From JACRPZ01 sp040758255 (GTDB taxonomy: Bacteria; Nitrospirota; Thermodesulfovibrionia; UBA6902): 11,452 bases of DNA. Every line of letters starts with the position of its first letter. The stretch's first letter is position 1. Location of the stretch: contig JBFLVX010000072.1 of assembly GCA_040758255.1 (NCBI GenBank), positions 1 through 11,452 on the forward strand, read 5' to 3'. Below are positions 1 to 6,114 of this stretch, piece after piece. A model generated the notes under the pieces. The model saw only the letters and a program-made list of their open reading frames with translations. It did not search any database and was not told the origin of the DNA. The position numbers were made by a program, and so were the translations under genes.

Positions 1-21
1 AGCGTAATAGTTTATTTTCAT
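1..21 (-). CDS. Start of a DUF2283-like small protein (partial)
   Basis: Only the first seven codons, MKINYYA, are inside the window; the gene runs off the left edge. The start is well supported: an AAGGAGG Shine-Dalgarno lies 8 nt upstream of the ATG, and the preceding gene on the same strand ends 15 nt before it. The MK(I/V)xYY opening matches what I recall of DUF2283 proteins, short presumed antitoxin-like proteins often encoded just after a small protein like the one upstream here. Seven residues cannot prove the family, so the existence of a gene is fairly secure while the family call rests mainly on context. Confidence 0.5.
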
Positions 22-29
22 AAACACTT

Positions 30-36
30 CCTCCTT
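30..36 (-). promoter_or_regulatory. Strong Shine-Dalgarno for the gene at 1-21
   Basis: On the minus strand this reads AAGGAGG, 8 nt before the ATG at position 21. It is one of the best ribosome binding sites in the window and fixes the start of the truncated gene at the left edge. Confidence 0.75.
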
Positions 37-273
37 TTAAGGTTTAAACCCTCTGTCAAGGAAAGCATTGTGTATCGTAATGCCATCCTCTAGAGTAACT
101 ACCCTGAGGTATTTGTTCTCCATTATTACTATTTTACCCCAAAACCTTATTCTTCCGTCAGGTTGAATTTCTTTTTTAATTGGATTTCTAATTATCGCTC
201 TGCAAATCTCAATTTCAAGATATGGTCTTTTTCTCAAAATCTCGTTTCTGAAATAAGGGGTTGTTCTTTCCAT
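37..273 (-). CDS. Small conserved protein, DUF4258-like, possible toxin partner of the DUF2283-like gene
   Basis: This encodes about 78 residues beginning MERTTPYFRNEIL and ending in NAFLDRGFKP. The central stretch, PDGRIRFWGKI followed by KYLRVVTLEDG, resembles a widespread family of small uncharacterised proteins that I associate with a DUF2283 partner just downstream, which is the arrangement here. I see no catalytic motif, signal peptide or membrane segment. The reading frame also opens at a GTG at 288, but its AGAGG would sit only about 2 nt from that start, and homologues as I remember them begin near MERT. I therefore prefer the ATG at 273, although it has no clear Shine-Dalgarno. A toxin role is inferred from pairing and neighbourhood only. 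Confidence 0.6.
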   Translation of the reverse strand: MERTTPYFRNEILRKRPYLEIEICRAIIRNPIKKEIQPDGRIRFWGKIVIMENKYLRVVTLEDGITIHNAFLDRGFKP

Positions 274-294
274 GAGAAAGTCTAACACAGCCTC

Positions 295-422
295 TCAATA
301 GTTTTCATTCATCCCCTCCACAATCGCGATCTTTCCCGGTGTGAGCCTGCCTGTCCCTGCCTACCGGCAGGCAGGGCCGTAGAGGGCGGAGGCCATTTGG
401 TTATCGAAGATAGGTATAAGAA
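295..422 (-). pseudogene. Relic of a DNA methyltransferase C-terminal tail, interrupted by a palindromic insertion
   Basis: Directly after the hicB stop, the minus strand reads ILIPIFDNQMASALYG, then a 30-bp insertion at 346-375, then LTPGKIAIVEGMNENY and a stop at 295-297. Removing the insertion gives LYGLTPGKIAIVEG. This matches the LYGLTxEEIxIVEG ending I recall from N6-adenine DNA methyltransferases and type IIG (Eco57I-like) restriction-modification enzymes. The insertion is in frame but carries a TAG, so no continuous tail can be read through it. No catalytic motifs (NPPY, FxGxG) are nearby, so this is only the last part of a lost gene. The family call rests on a short motif and is moderate. 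Confidence 0.45.
346..375. repeat. GC-rich palindromic insertion (dispersed-repeat type)
   Basis: This 30-bp block splits the LYG/LTP junction of the methyltransferase-like relic. Its core (355-376) is a near-perfect palindrome with CCCTGCC and GGCAGGG arms around TACCGGCA, and 346-352 repeats part of an arm. It is much more GC-rich than its surroundings. Palindromes of the CTGCCTGCCGGTAGGCAG kind recur as short dispersed repeats in several environmental bacterial genomes, as far as I recall. Whether it recurs in this genome cannot be judged from the window. Confidence 0.55.
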
Positions 423-635
423 TTAGAGAACTGCTACATATTCAGCATAAGACGTTGACTCTGGGACTGGCAGACTGTCTTCAATCATGCCGCGCACATG
501 CATTTCAATCGCTTCATGCATGTTGCGTTCTGTTTCTTCCCTGCTTGCGCCGGTTGCGATGCAACCCGGAAGATCCGGAGAATATGCCGAATAGTTCGCC
601 TCAGTTTTTTCGATTACAATCAGAAATCTATGCAT
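423..635 (-). CDS. hicB: HicB-type antitoxin, short form
   Basis: A 70-residue protein beginning MHRFLIVIEK. It carries the hallmark of the HicB partial RNase H fold, YSAYSPDLPGCIATG at residues 16-30, followed by the helix ASREETERNMHEAIEMH. HicB binds and neutralises the HicA mRNA interferase. The start at 635 is preferred over the upstream ATG at 656, because an AAGGAGG lies 7 nt before it and its ATG overlaps the hicA stop by one base (TAATG), indicating translational coupling. At 70 residues it has no C-terminal ribbon-helix-helix or HTH domain, so it may lack the DNA-binding part that longer HicB proteins use for autoregulation. Confidence 0.88.
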   Translation of the reverse strand: MHRFLIVIEKTEANYSAYSPDLPGCIATGASREETERNMHEAIEMHVRGMIEDSLPVPESTSYAEYVAVL

Positions 636-829
636 TATTTTACCTCCTTGAGACATGCCTGCTTCAAAATACTGTTCAGCGTGCCGGGAGCTAAATCATC
701 ATTAGGATGTCCGGCGATAGTGACCCTGCCGGTTTTCCCCGGATGCTTGTATTGCCTATGACTGCCTCTTGTGGCGACCAAGTACCACCCGTCAGCCTCA
801 ATCTGCTTTATAATATCACGCACCTTCAT
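635..829 (-). CDS. hicA: HicA-type mRNA interferase toxin
   Basis: A 64-residue protein with the complete HicA pattern: the helix VRDIIKQIEADGWYLV, then RGSHRQYKHP with the catalytic histidine at residue 24, then GRVTIAGHPNDDLAPGTLNSILKQA. HicA has a double-stranded-RNA-binding-like fold and cleaves mRNA independently of translation. The toxin precedes the antitoxin, the usual order in HicAB loci, and its TAA shares one base with the hicB ATG. A GGAG lies about 9 nt before the ATG. Nothing looks truncated and the active-site histidine is intact, so the toxin is probably functional. The pair sits between two methyltransferase-tail relics. Confidence 0.9.
   Translation of the reverse strand: MKVRDIIKQIEADGWYLVATRGSHRQYKHPGKTGRVTIAGHPNDDLAPGTLNSILKQACLKEVK
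643..649 (-). promoter_or_regulatory. Shine-Dalgarno deciding the hicB start
   Basis: Minus-strand AAGGAGG, 7 nt before the ATG at 635 and inside the 3' end of hicA. Its strength compared with the weak GGAG of hicA would favour antitoxin synthesis. It shows that the in-frame ATG at 656 is not the start. Confidence 0.75.
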
Positions 830-843
830 CGTTTTTCTCCATT

Positions 844-915
844 TTACCCCTTCCCCTCCACAATAGCAATCTCTTCCGGCGTGAGGTTGTGTTTAAAATT
901 ATAGTATGGAAGGTA
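844..915 (-). pseudogene. Second relic of a DNA methyltransferase C-terminal tail
   Basis: The minus strand reads YLPYYNFKHNLTPEEIAIVEGKG and then TAA, between the MazG-like stop (916-918) and hicA. The LTPEEIAIVEG ending is that of N6-adenine methyltransferases and type IIG enzymes as I recall it. Over the 33 nt coding LTPxxIAIVEG it matches the relic at 295-345 at 28 positions. The frame follows directly on the MazG stop and has no plausible start of its own, so it is a remnant rather than a gene. Its stop is 14 nt before the hicA ATG. Confidence 0.4.
898..903 (-). promoter_or_regulatory. Possible -10 element for hicAB
   Basis: A perfect TATAAT on the minus strand, about 68 nt before the hicA ATG and just past the MazG-like stop. 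No convincing -35 lies 16-18 nt upstream (best ACAGAA), so this is only a candidate. If real, hicAB would have its own promoter inside the methyltransferase relic. Confidence 0.25.
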
Positions 916-1266
916 TTATCTTCTGTTGTACTTCACGGCGTTGTCTTTTGAGAGGTCAACGGGATATTTCTTTTTATTGAGGGCGATCTTGGCGAGGACT
1001 TCTTTTTCGATATCGATGTTTAATTTATCGGCAAGGCGGACGAGGTAAATGAAGACATCGGCTATCTCTTCTTTCACCTGTGCTATCTCTTTTTCGGAAT
1101 TGTCGATATCCTTTGACTGTTCTTCTGTCAGCCACTGGAAGATCTCAAGCAGTTCAGCCGCCTCGGCGGCAAGCGCCATTGAGAGGTTCTTCGGGCTGTG
1201 AAATTGGTCCCAGTTTCTTTCTTCTGCGAATTTGCGGAGTTTTTTCTGGATGTCGGGGAGGTTCAT
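916..1266 (-). CDS. MazG-like nucleotide pyrophosphohydrolase, DCTPP1/RS21-C6 type
   Basis: A 116-residue all-alpha NTP pyrophosphohydrolase. The segment WDQFHSPKNLSMALAAEAAE (residues 19-38) carries the first metal-binding pair E35/E38 (ExxE), and EEIAD at 66-70 supplies the second, E67/D70. The FHSPKNLxMAL signature and EIFQWL after the first motif match the RS21-C6/DCTPP1 branch rather than long two-domain MazG. Enzymes of that branch hydrolyse dNTPs to dNMP and PPi, with a preference for dCTP and 5-modified dCTP. Length is normal for a one-domain member. It begins 7 bp after the stop of the EVE-nuclease gene, without a strong ribosome binding site, which suggests coupled translation. The substrate is inferred from the family only. 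Confidence 0.85.
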   Translation of the reverse strand: MNLPDIQKKLRKFAEERNWDQFHSPKNLSMALAAEAAELLEIFQWLTEEQSKDIDNSEKEIAQVKEEIADVFIYLVRLADKLNIDIEKEVLAKIALNKKKYPVDLSKDNAVKYNRR

Positions 1267-1273
1267 GATATAT

Positions 1274-2422
1274 TTACAGATGATTACTTATATCTTCTGA
1301 TTTACCTACTAACATTTCTACATCCAGGCCGCTATTTAGGTTCTCAAAGGATTTATTAATACCATCAACTGCTTCATACGAAATATACCTGACATCCTTT
1401 TCTAATCCCAGCTTCTTAAATGCAGGCCTTTTTAGTTGCTCAAAAACCCTATTCTTTTTTGCCATTGGAGCAACAATAAACAATGGATAATTAATGTTTG
1501 GCGCTATAATTTTTAAATCACTGAATCTCAGAAGCCCTGAATAAATAGCAGTAGTATGTTCTATTTCAAATGCTGCATCAATACGGAACTCCTCTTTCCA
1601 GACAACATCAATATTTTCTACATATTTTGCAGGCATGTCTATTCCTGCTGAAAAAGATTTTTCAAATTCATGGAAGTCGTATTCTTTTTCTATTCTTTGT
1701 TGATCGTTTCGTGGAATCCATACTCTCGATCCGGTTTTTAATCCAAGCAGTGTAAGTTTCCACTGCATTTTTACATGCTCCGAAAGCTCTTTGTCCTTTA
1801 ATATTTCTTCAACATCTTCTTGTTGCAATTCTAACCTGACATCTTCCTTAATCTGAAATGTTTCAAATTTCTGCTGATATGTTTTCCCCTGTTTTATTCT
1901 CTGAAGAATAGAATAGAGATCATCATATTTGTCATAGAATTCATTAAGTTTATTTTCAGATATGTTTGTAAACCCTTGTGGCTTATAATTCTCTTGATAA
2001 GCAAATAGCTTATTGATTTCTTTAAATGGCAGTTCTATCTCGATAGGATTAGCTATGAAATAAATCAAACTCCATACGTCAGATGCATCACCTCTTAATC
2101 CTTTCCAAAGTTCCCTTGATAGATCGGGATTAATGGTTTTTTCTGCAACCTTGCCTAATAACTTGATTGTGTCACCTTCAACGATAAGTAAATCATCCCC
2201 CGCTACCATTCTTTCAAAACGTGACCGATTTGCATTAGAGTCCCTTGATCCCCAAACAGCTATGGGTTTATTTGAAAAGAAATTCTTCAACTTGGACTGT
2301 AAATTATAATCTAAATATTTAAGAATCCGATCATGTGGAACTTTGTTTTTAATGGTATCCTGATAATGTACCATTTGCTCATGATTGCCGGGTGCCATAT
2401 AAAGTATGAAAATATTAACCAT
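1274..2422 (-). CDS. EVE/PUA-like domain fused to a PD-(D/E)XK-like nuclease; putative modification-dependent restriction endonuclease
   Basis: A 382-residue two-part protein. Residues about 52-156 resemble the EVE-like readers of modification-dependent restriction enzymes: AVWGSRD, then ERMVAGDDLLIV, LLGKVAEKTINPDLSRELW, WSLIYFI and PQGF. The C-terminal part has VWIPRNDQQRIEKEY (234-248), then NIDVVW with D272, then AAFEIEHTTAIYSGLLR with E286/E288. This D...ExE arrangement is typical of divergent PD-(D/E)XK nucleases; the usual lysine is replaced by E288. Family knowledge suggests it binds DNA with modified bases and cuts it. The gene looks more AT-rich than mnmE and yidC, consistent with transfer. 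It lies 29 bp after the TPR-metallopeptidase gene and 7 bp before the MazG-like gene. Domain identities are from motif memory. Confidence 0.65.
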   Translation of the reverse strand: MVNIFILYMAPGNHEQMVHYQDTIKNKVPHDRILKYLDYNLQSKLKNFFSNKPIAVWGSRDSNANRSRFERMVAGDDLLIVEGDTIKLLGKVAEKTINPDLSRELWKGLRGDASDVWSLIYFIANPIEIELPFKEINKLFAYQENYKPQGFTNISENKLNEFYDKYDDLYSILQRIKQGKTYQQKFETFQIKEDVRLELQQEDVEEILKDKELSEHVKMQWKLTLLGLKTGSRVWIPRNDQQRIEKEYDFHEFEKSFSAGIDMPAKYVENIDVVWKEEFRIDAAFEIEHTTAIYSGLLRFSDLKIIAPNINYPLFIVAPMAKKNRVFEQLKRPAFKKLGLEKDVRYISYEAVDGINKSFENLNSGLDVEMLVGKSEDISNHL

Positions 2423-2451
2423 GTCTATTTGCCTATGTTAGCTATTCTGTA

Positions 2452-4419
2452 CTATTTGTTGCCTTCCCCCAGCATCTCCTTTGCCGCTTCATATTCTTTC
2501 TTAAAATTAAGCCCTGTATCTAAAAACGGGTCTATGACCTGAAAGGCTGCGTACATGTAAGCCAGCAAATGGAGCCCTGTGAAATCTTTATCAGGGATAC
2601 TCTTCAACGTGTACTTCTTGTCATGATTAGACGGGTCGATCCCTTGCTGGCCAAGCAGAGCGATTTCAAAACCAATCTTCTGGATTTCAGGAAGTTCCAT
2701 GCCTTCAAAATGCTCTAAGGCACTCAGACAATACATTGTCACTGCTGCCTGCCCTGCAGGTTCGTTCGAATAGTCTATCCGGCTCTTGGCAACCTGCGCA
2801 GGTTCAGCCTTTATGAAGTGTTCAGGCTCCTGAAGAATATTCTTATCAGGTACCTTCGATTTCCGGTAGTCGTTCTCTTCGATTAGACTGAAGTAATTTT
2901 CTACTCTTAGTTCTTTCGCCCATTTTAGGATCAGAATGTGTGCATCAAGTGACTTATCATCTCTCAGATATTTTAAATACTCGGCGTAGAATTGTTTTGC
3001 AAGTTTTATTTGTGGAGATGTCGCCTTAAATAGATGGCTTAAATCATATCCGAACAGATCCTTCAACTGAAAGCTATGGACGAGACTTAAAATGATATTG
3101 GCGGTTCTTATTTTAGCTGGGATGTACTCGATGATCTTCTTGTTTGTTGCTGCGTCTATATATTCCTTGAGCAATGACAGAAGAGAAAGGAACTGAAAAG
3201 GCCGCAATTGCGAATAGGTTTTATAGAGAAAATCTTCTATAAACAGATCGGGGGGGGTATTAAAAGTCTGGCTGTTGATTCCGTTGAAGAGGGACGTGAT
3301 ATATTCGGCGAGAGCCTTGTCATCAATCCCTTGCCCGTTAAGTTTTTGTATTATGGGCTCATTTTCTCTTATGAAGAGCTCTTTCTGTTGCTTGGACGCA
3401 ACGAAAAGAAAGTTGGCGTTCTTCTTGCGGCACTGTGTGATAAGATCGAGATGGACAAGTTCGTGCATCATCAAATGGGCCACTGCCAATCTGTTTTTCT
3501 TGAATTTGATCATGTGCTTGTCCCGTCCGTAGTTCTCGGCTATCTCGATCTTCGCCGGTGACGGGATGGCGTCATCTTGGATGATATCTATGTTCTTTCC
3601 TGATTCAATGGCCAACCGCTGGGAATACTGATTGAACATCTCAGCCGTATCTACGCTTTGAGCTACTTTTAAGCTTTCCTGCTGTGCCATCTCTACCGCA
3701 TTGTTGTATACAGGATGGCCCGCTTTGCATTTCTTCATTGCCTGGATTGCATATTCGAAAGCGGCAAGACTATTGCCCCGCATCGCATTTGTCATGCCCA
3801 ACCCGTAATACGTGTTTGGAAAGTCGCGGTTGATCGATAGTGCCTTTTCAAGGTATTTCTGTGCTTCATTTAGCTTCCCAAGATGTATCAGATTGGCGCC
3901 TATATTGTTCATTGCGATGTGGTCGTTGGGCATCACTTTTAATGTCTGCTCATAATACGTCATTGCGATAGGAATATCATTCTTTTGCTTAGCAAATATA
4001 TTGCCCATCATCGTTAATGCATGGGTATTCTTGGGGTCCCAGCGCAGGGCATCAATAAGGCAATTTATGGCTTCCTCTTGCTTGCCTTCTTCTGAATAGA
4101 TTTGCCCTAATATTCGGTGATACTCTGAAACGGTTGGATTTTTCTTGATGAGCTTTTCAAGTATAGGTTTTGCCTTATTGAATCGCCCTGCTTCACAGTA
4201 CTTTACCGCAGCATCAAATTCTGATTTCTGGGAAGCAATAGAAGATGTGTCGATCTCAATTCTTAGAAACTCGCCTTCAATATCTACCTGAGGACGAAAT
4301 GGGCCGAATGTATAATAGTCGATAAGCTCCTGCTTGAGTGCAGGAAGATTATCTCTTTTTTCATGCGCGGACGGGAATAGTTTAGAAAGGAAGTCGTCTA
4401 TTTTAAGAATAATGATCAT
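2452..4419 (-). CDS. TPR-repeat protein with an HExxH putative metallopeptidase domain
   Basis: A 655-residue cytoplasmic-looking protein with no signal peptide or membrane segment. Residues about 65-230 form at least four tetratricopeptide repeats, for example AAVKYCEAGRFNKAKPILEK, ILGQIYSEEGKQEEAINCL and NIGANLIHLGKLNEAQKYL. Residues 311-325 read LAVAHLMMHELVHLD, containing HELVH (319-323), the zinc-binding HExxH of metallopeptidases. A third ligand is not obvious; acidic residues in ENEP (352-355) and DLFIEDFLY (391-399) are candidates. The remaining 250 residues are helical and I do not recognise them. It heads the presumed three-gene transcript with the EVE-nuclease and MazG-like genes. 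The ATG at 4419 overlaps the stop of a short open tail (ATGA). Proteolytic activity and a defence role are inferred. Confidence 0.7.
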   Translation of the reverse strand: MIIILKIDDFLSKLFPSAHEKRDNLPALKQELIDYYTFGPFRPQVDIEGEFLRIEIDTSSIASQKSEFDAAVKYCEAGRFNKAKPILEKLIKKNPTVSEYHRILGQIYSEEGKQEEAINCLIDALRWDPKNTHALTMMGNIFAKQKNDIPIAMTYYEQTLKVMPNDHIAMNNIGANLIHLGKLNEAQKYLEKALSINRDFPNTYYGLGMTNAMRGNSLAAFEYAIQAMKKCKAGHPVYNNAVEMAQQESLKVAQSVDTAEMFNQYSQRLAIESGKNIDIIQDDAIPSPAKIEIAENYGRDKHMIKFKKNRLAVAHLMMHELVHLDLITQCRKKNANFLFVASKQQKELFIRENEPIIQKLNGQGIDDKALAEYITSLFNGINSQTFNTPPDLFIEDFLYKTYSQLRPFQFLSLLSLLKEYIDAATNKKIIEYIPAKIRTANIILSLVHSFQLKDLFGYDLSHLFKATSPQIKLAKQFYAEYLKYLRDDKSLDAHILILKWAKELRVENYFSLIEENDYRKSKVPDKNILQEPEHFIKAEPAQVAKSRIDYSNEPAGQAAVTMYCLSALEHFEGMELPEIQKIGFEIALLGQQGIDPSNHDKKYTLKSIPDKDFTGLHLLAYMYAAFQVIDPFLDTGLNFKKEYEAAKEMLGEGNK

Positions 4420-4496
4420 TTCCCTGCCTCAATAATATCTATCAGTACATCAATTCCATAAGTAATTGCACCGCTTAATTTTAATCTAACATCAGA
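4416..4496 (-). pseudogene. Short open tail upstream of the TPR gene, possible gene remnant
   Basis: The minus strand from 4496 reads SDVRLKLSGAITYGIDVLIDIIEAGK and stops with a TGA that overlaps the TPR-gene ATG by 4 nt (ATGA), the classic overlap of operon neighbours. The frame is closed upstream by a TAG at 4497-4499 and has no ATG, GTG or TTG, so it cannot be a normal gene. The residues look protein-like and may be the end of a lost upstream partner. I do not recognise the family, and chance is a real alternative at this length. Confidence 0.25.
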
Positions 4497-4507
4497 CTAA
4501 ACGGCAA
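4478..4507 (-). promoter_or_regulatory. Candidate promoter for the TPR / EVE-nuclease / MazG transcript
   Basis: On the minus strand TTGCCG (4502-4507) is followed by an 18-nt spacer and TAAAAT (4478-4483), a fair sigma-70 promoter with the same -10 and spacer length as the rpmH candidate. Transcription would begin near 4471, about 50 nt before the TPR start. No rho-independent terminator is visible between mnmE and here, so read-through from mnmE is also possible. Confidence 0.35.
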
Positions 4508-4549
4508 GAACAATTATGAGAATTATAAAAGAATGCTACGCGCAGGGGC

Positions 4550-5923
4550 TTACTTCCCTATGCAGAAGTCGCTGAAGATCTTATTGAGAATCTCTTCAGG
4601 CGTTGTAATGCCTATTATCTCTCCGAGGGCGTCGAGGCCGTCTCTCAGGTCTACGGCAAGAAATTCAGGAGAAAGCCCTTTTTTGAGGTTTTTTGTAAAT
4701 GAATTGATTGAGTGATACGCCCTTTCAATTGCTTTTATATGCCTTACGTTTGTTGCAATGGCAACGCCTGTCCCGGCGGCTTCTTTAAGAGACGTTCTGA
4801 CGATCTCATTCTTCAGTTCATCCAAACCTGTGCCTTTAAGGGCTGATATTTTCACTGCAGGCCTGTCATTCGGCAGTGCATCCTGCGTAATTTCTGAAGG
4901 CAGGTCTGATTTGTTTATAACCAGAATTGAATTGCCCGAACCTGATCTCTCTATAAGCTCAATATCTGTATCATGAAGGCTCGTGCTTCCGTCAAGCACT
5001 AAGAGTACAATATCAGCATCCTTCATTGCTCTAAGACTCCGCGCTACGCCTTCGCTCTCGGCAATATCCGCTGACTCTCGTATTCCGGCAGTATCCATTA
5101 TCCTTACAGGAAAGCCGTTTATATCAAGGTATTCTTCGATAACATCCCTTGTTGTGCCGGGCATCTCTGTCACAATGACCCTGTCCTGCTCAAGGAGCGC
5201 GTTTAACAGAGAGGATTTCCCTACATTAGGCCGGCCGATAATGGCTGTTTTAAGCCCTTCTCTCAGAACTCTCCCATGCCTTGCATTCTCAATAAGCTGT
5301 TTCAGTTGCCGCTGAATTTCAGCCGCTCTTTCTTTAAGCTCTTTTTGGCTCGCAGGCTCAATATCTTCATCAGGAAAATCAATGAACGTCTCGACAATCG
5401 CCGTAAGGTCAACCAGTCTATTCCTTGCAAACTCTATCTTGACTGACAGGCCGCCTCTTAACTGTTCAAGAGCCGCCTTACGGCTCTGCTCAGTCAATGA
5501 ATTGATTATGTCCAGCACAGCTTCGGACTGAACAAGGTCAATCCTGCCATTCAGAAACGCCCTCTTTGTAAATTCCCCGGGCTCCGCAAGCCTTGCTCCT
5601 CCTTCTATCAGAAGCTCCAGAACCCTTTTGATAGGCACCATGCCGCCGTGACAATTAATTTCAACAATATCTTCTCTGGTGTAGGTGTTGGGGGCCTTCA
5701 TTACAGATACGAGCGCCTCATCAACAACCTCTCCGTTTGAAGGGTTTATGATATGACCGTAGAGTATTCTGTGGGAGGGGGTCGAGATAAGTTTTTTATT
5801 TTTCGGGGAAGAGAATAGTCTGTCCGCTATCTTAACAGCGTCTTTGCCGCTGAGTCTAACTATCCCGATACCGCCGCGGCCTGACGGGGTTGAGATTGAG
5901 GCGATTGTATCGTCAGTATACAT
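4550..5923 (-). CDS. mnmE: tRNA uridine-5-carboxymethylaminomethyl modification GTPase MnmE
   Basis: MnmE works with MnmG to modify U34 of tRNAs reading split codon boxes. The 457-residue product has the family length. The N-terminal folate-binding domain opens with DTIASISTPSGRGGIGIVRL (residues 5-24) and includes the EINCHGG segment at 88-94. The inserted G domain has the P-loop GRPNVGKS (230-237), the G2 loop GTTRD (256-260), DTAG (277-280) and NKSD (337-340). The chain ends in FCIGK, the conserved C-terminal cysteine motif. All catalytic parts are intact. The gene follows yidC on the same strand after 224 bp. No Shine-Dalgarno precedes the ATG; a TAAAAT lies exactly 6 nt upstream, hinting at a leaderless transcript. 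Confidence 0.97.
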   Translation of the reverse strand: MYTDDTIASISTPSGRGGIGIVRLSGKDAVKIADRLFSSPKNKKLISTPSHRILYGHIINPSNGEVVDEALVSVMKAPNTYTREDIVEINCHGGMVPIKRVLELLIEGGARLAEPGEFTKRAFLNGRIDLVQSEAVLDIINSLTEQSRKAALEQLRGGLSVKIEFARNRLVDLTAIVETFIDFPDEDIEPASQKELKERAAEIQRQLKQLIENARHGRVLREGLKTAIIGRPNVGKSSLLNALLEQDRVIVTEMPGTTRDVIEEYLDINGFPVRIMDTAGIRESADIAESEGVARSLRAMKDADIVLLVLDGSTSLHDTDIELIERSGSGNSILVINKSDLPSEITQDALPNDRPAVKISALKGTGLDELKNEIVRTSLKEAAGTGVAIATNVRHIKAIERAYHSINSFTKNLKKGLSPEFLAVDLRDGLDALGEIIGITTPEEILNKIFSDFCIGK

Positions 5924-5929
5924 CTGAAT

Positions 5930-5935
5930 ATTTTA
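5930..5935 (-). promoter_or_regulatory. Possible -10 element for leaderless mnmE mRNA
   Basis: TAAAAT on the minus strand, followed by ATTCAG and then the mnmE ATG. A start 7 nt after the hexamer would coincide with the A of the ATG. No clear -35 is seen, and no Shine-Dalgarno is present either. Confidence 0.3.
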
Positions 5936-5969
5936 CAGAAGTGGAACAAAAAAGATTAGCCTACATATG

Positions 5970-6114
5970 AACCACAGAGAACGCAGAGAAAGACCTGGAA
6001 GTCAAGATATTAAGACATAAAGTCATTTTACTTATTGGGTGAAAGTAAAACAATACTAATAACGTGAGTAAGCTTTTGAATATGAATTCTTTTATCTCTG
6101 TGTACTCTGTGGTT
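5970..6114. repeat. Inverted AACCACAGAG-type repeats bounding the yidC-mnmE spacer
   Basis: AACCACAGAGAACGCAGAG at 5970-5988 is matched in inverted orientation at 6096-6114 (AACCACAGAGTACACAGAG when read on the minus strand): 19 nt with 2 mismatches. About 107 nt of AT-rich, non-coding sequence lies between the arms. Repeats of this AACCACAGAG...CACAGAG kind are common extragenic elements in environmental bacteria as I recall. The arrangement is that of a small non-autonomous element or a long hairpin in the transcript. It could attenuate read-through from yidC into mnmE. Confidence 0.55.

Noticed and set aside
455..761. Two overlapping plus-strand frames across hicAB
   Set aside because: Both are antisense to the well-supported hicA and hicB genes and show no recognisable features.
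3208..3561. 117-residue plus-strand open frame
   Set aside because: It is antisense to the TPR-HExxH gene, which has clear repeats and motifs in the other frame. It resembles no family.
4517..4529. Small inverted AATT...AATT as a terminator after mnmE
   Set aside because: The stem is only 4 bp, all A/T, with no T-run at the right place, so it is not a credible rho-independent terminator.
4983..5315. 110-residue plus-strand open frame
   Set aside because: It lies opposite the G domain of mnmE and is serine- and leucine-rich, as expected for an antisense frame.
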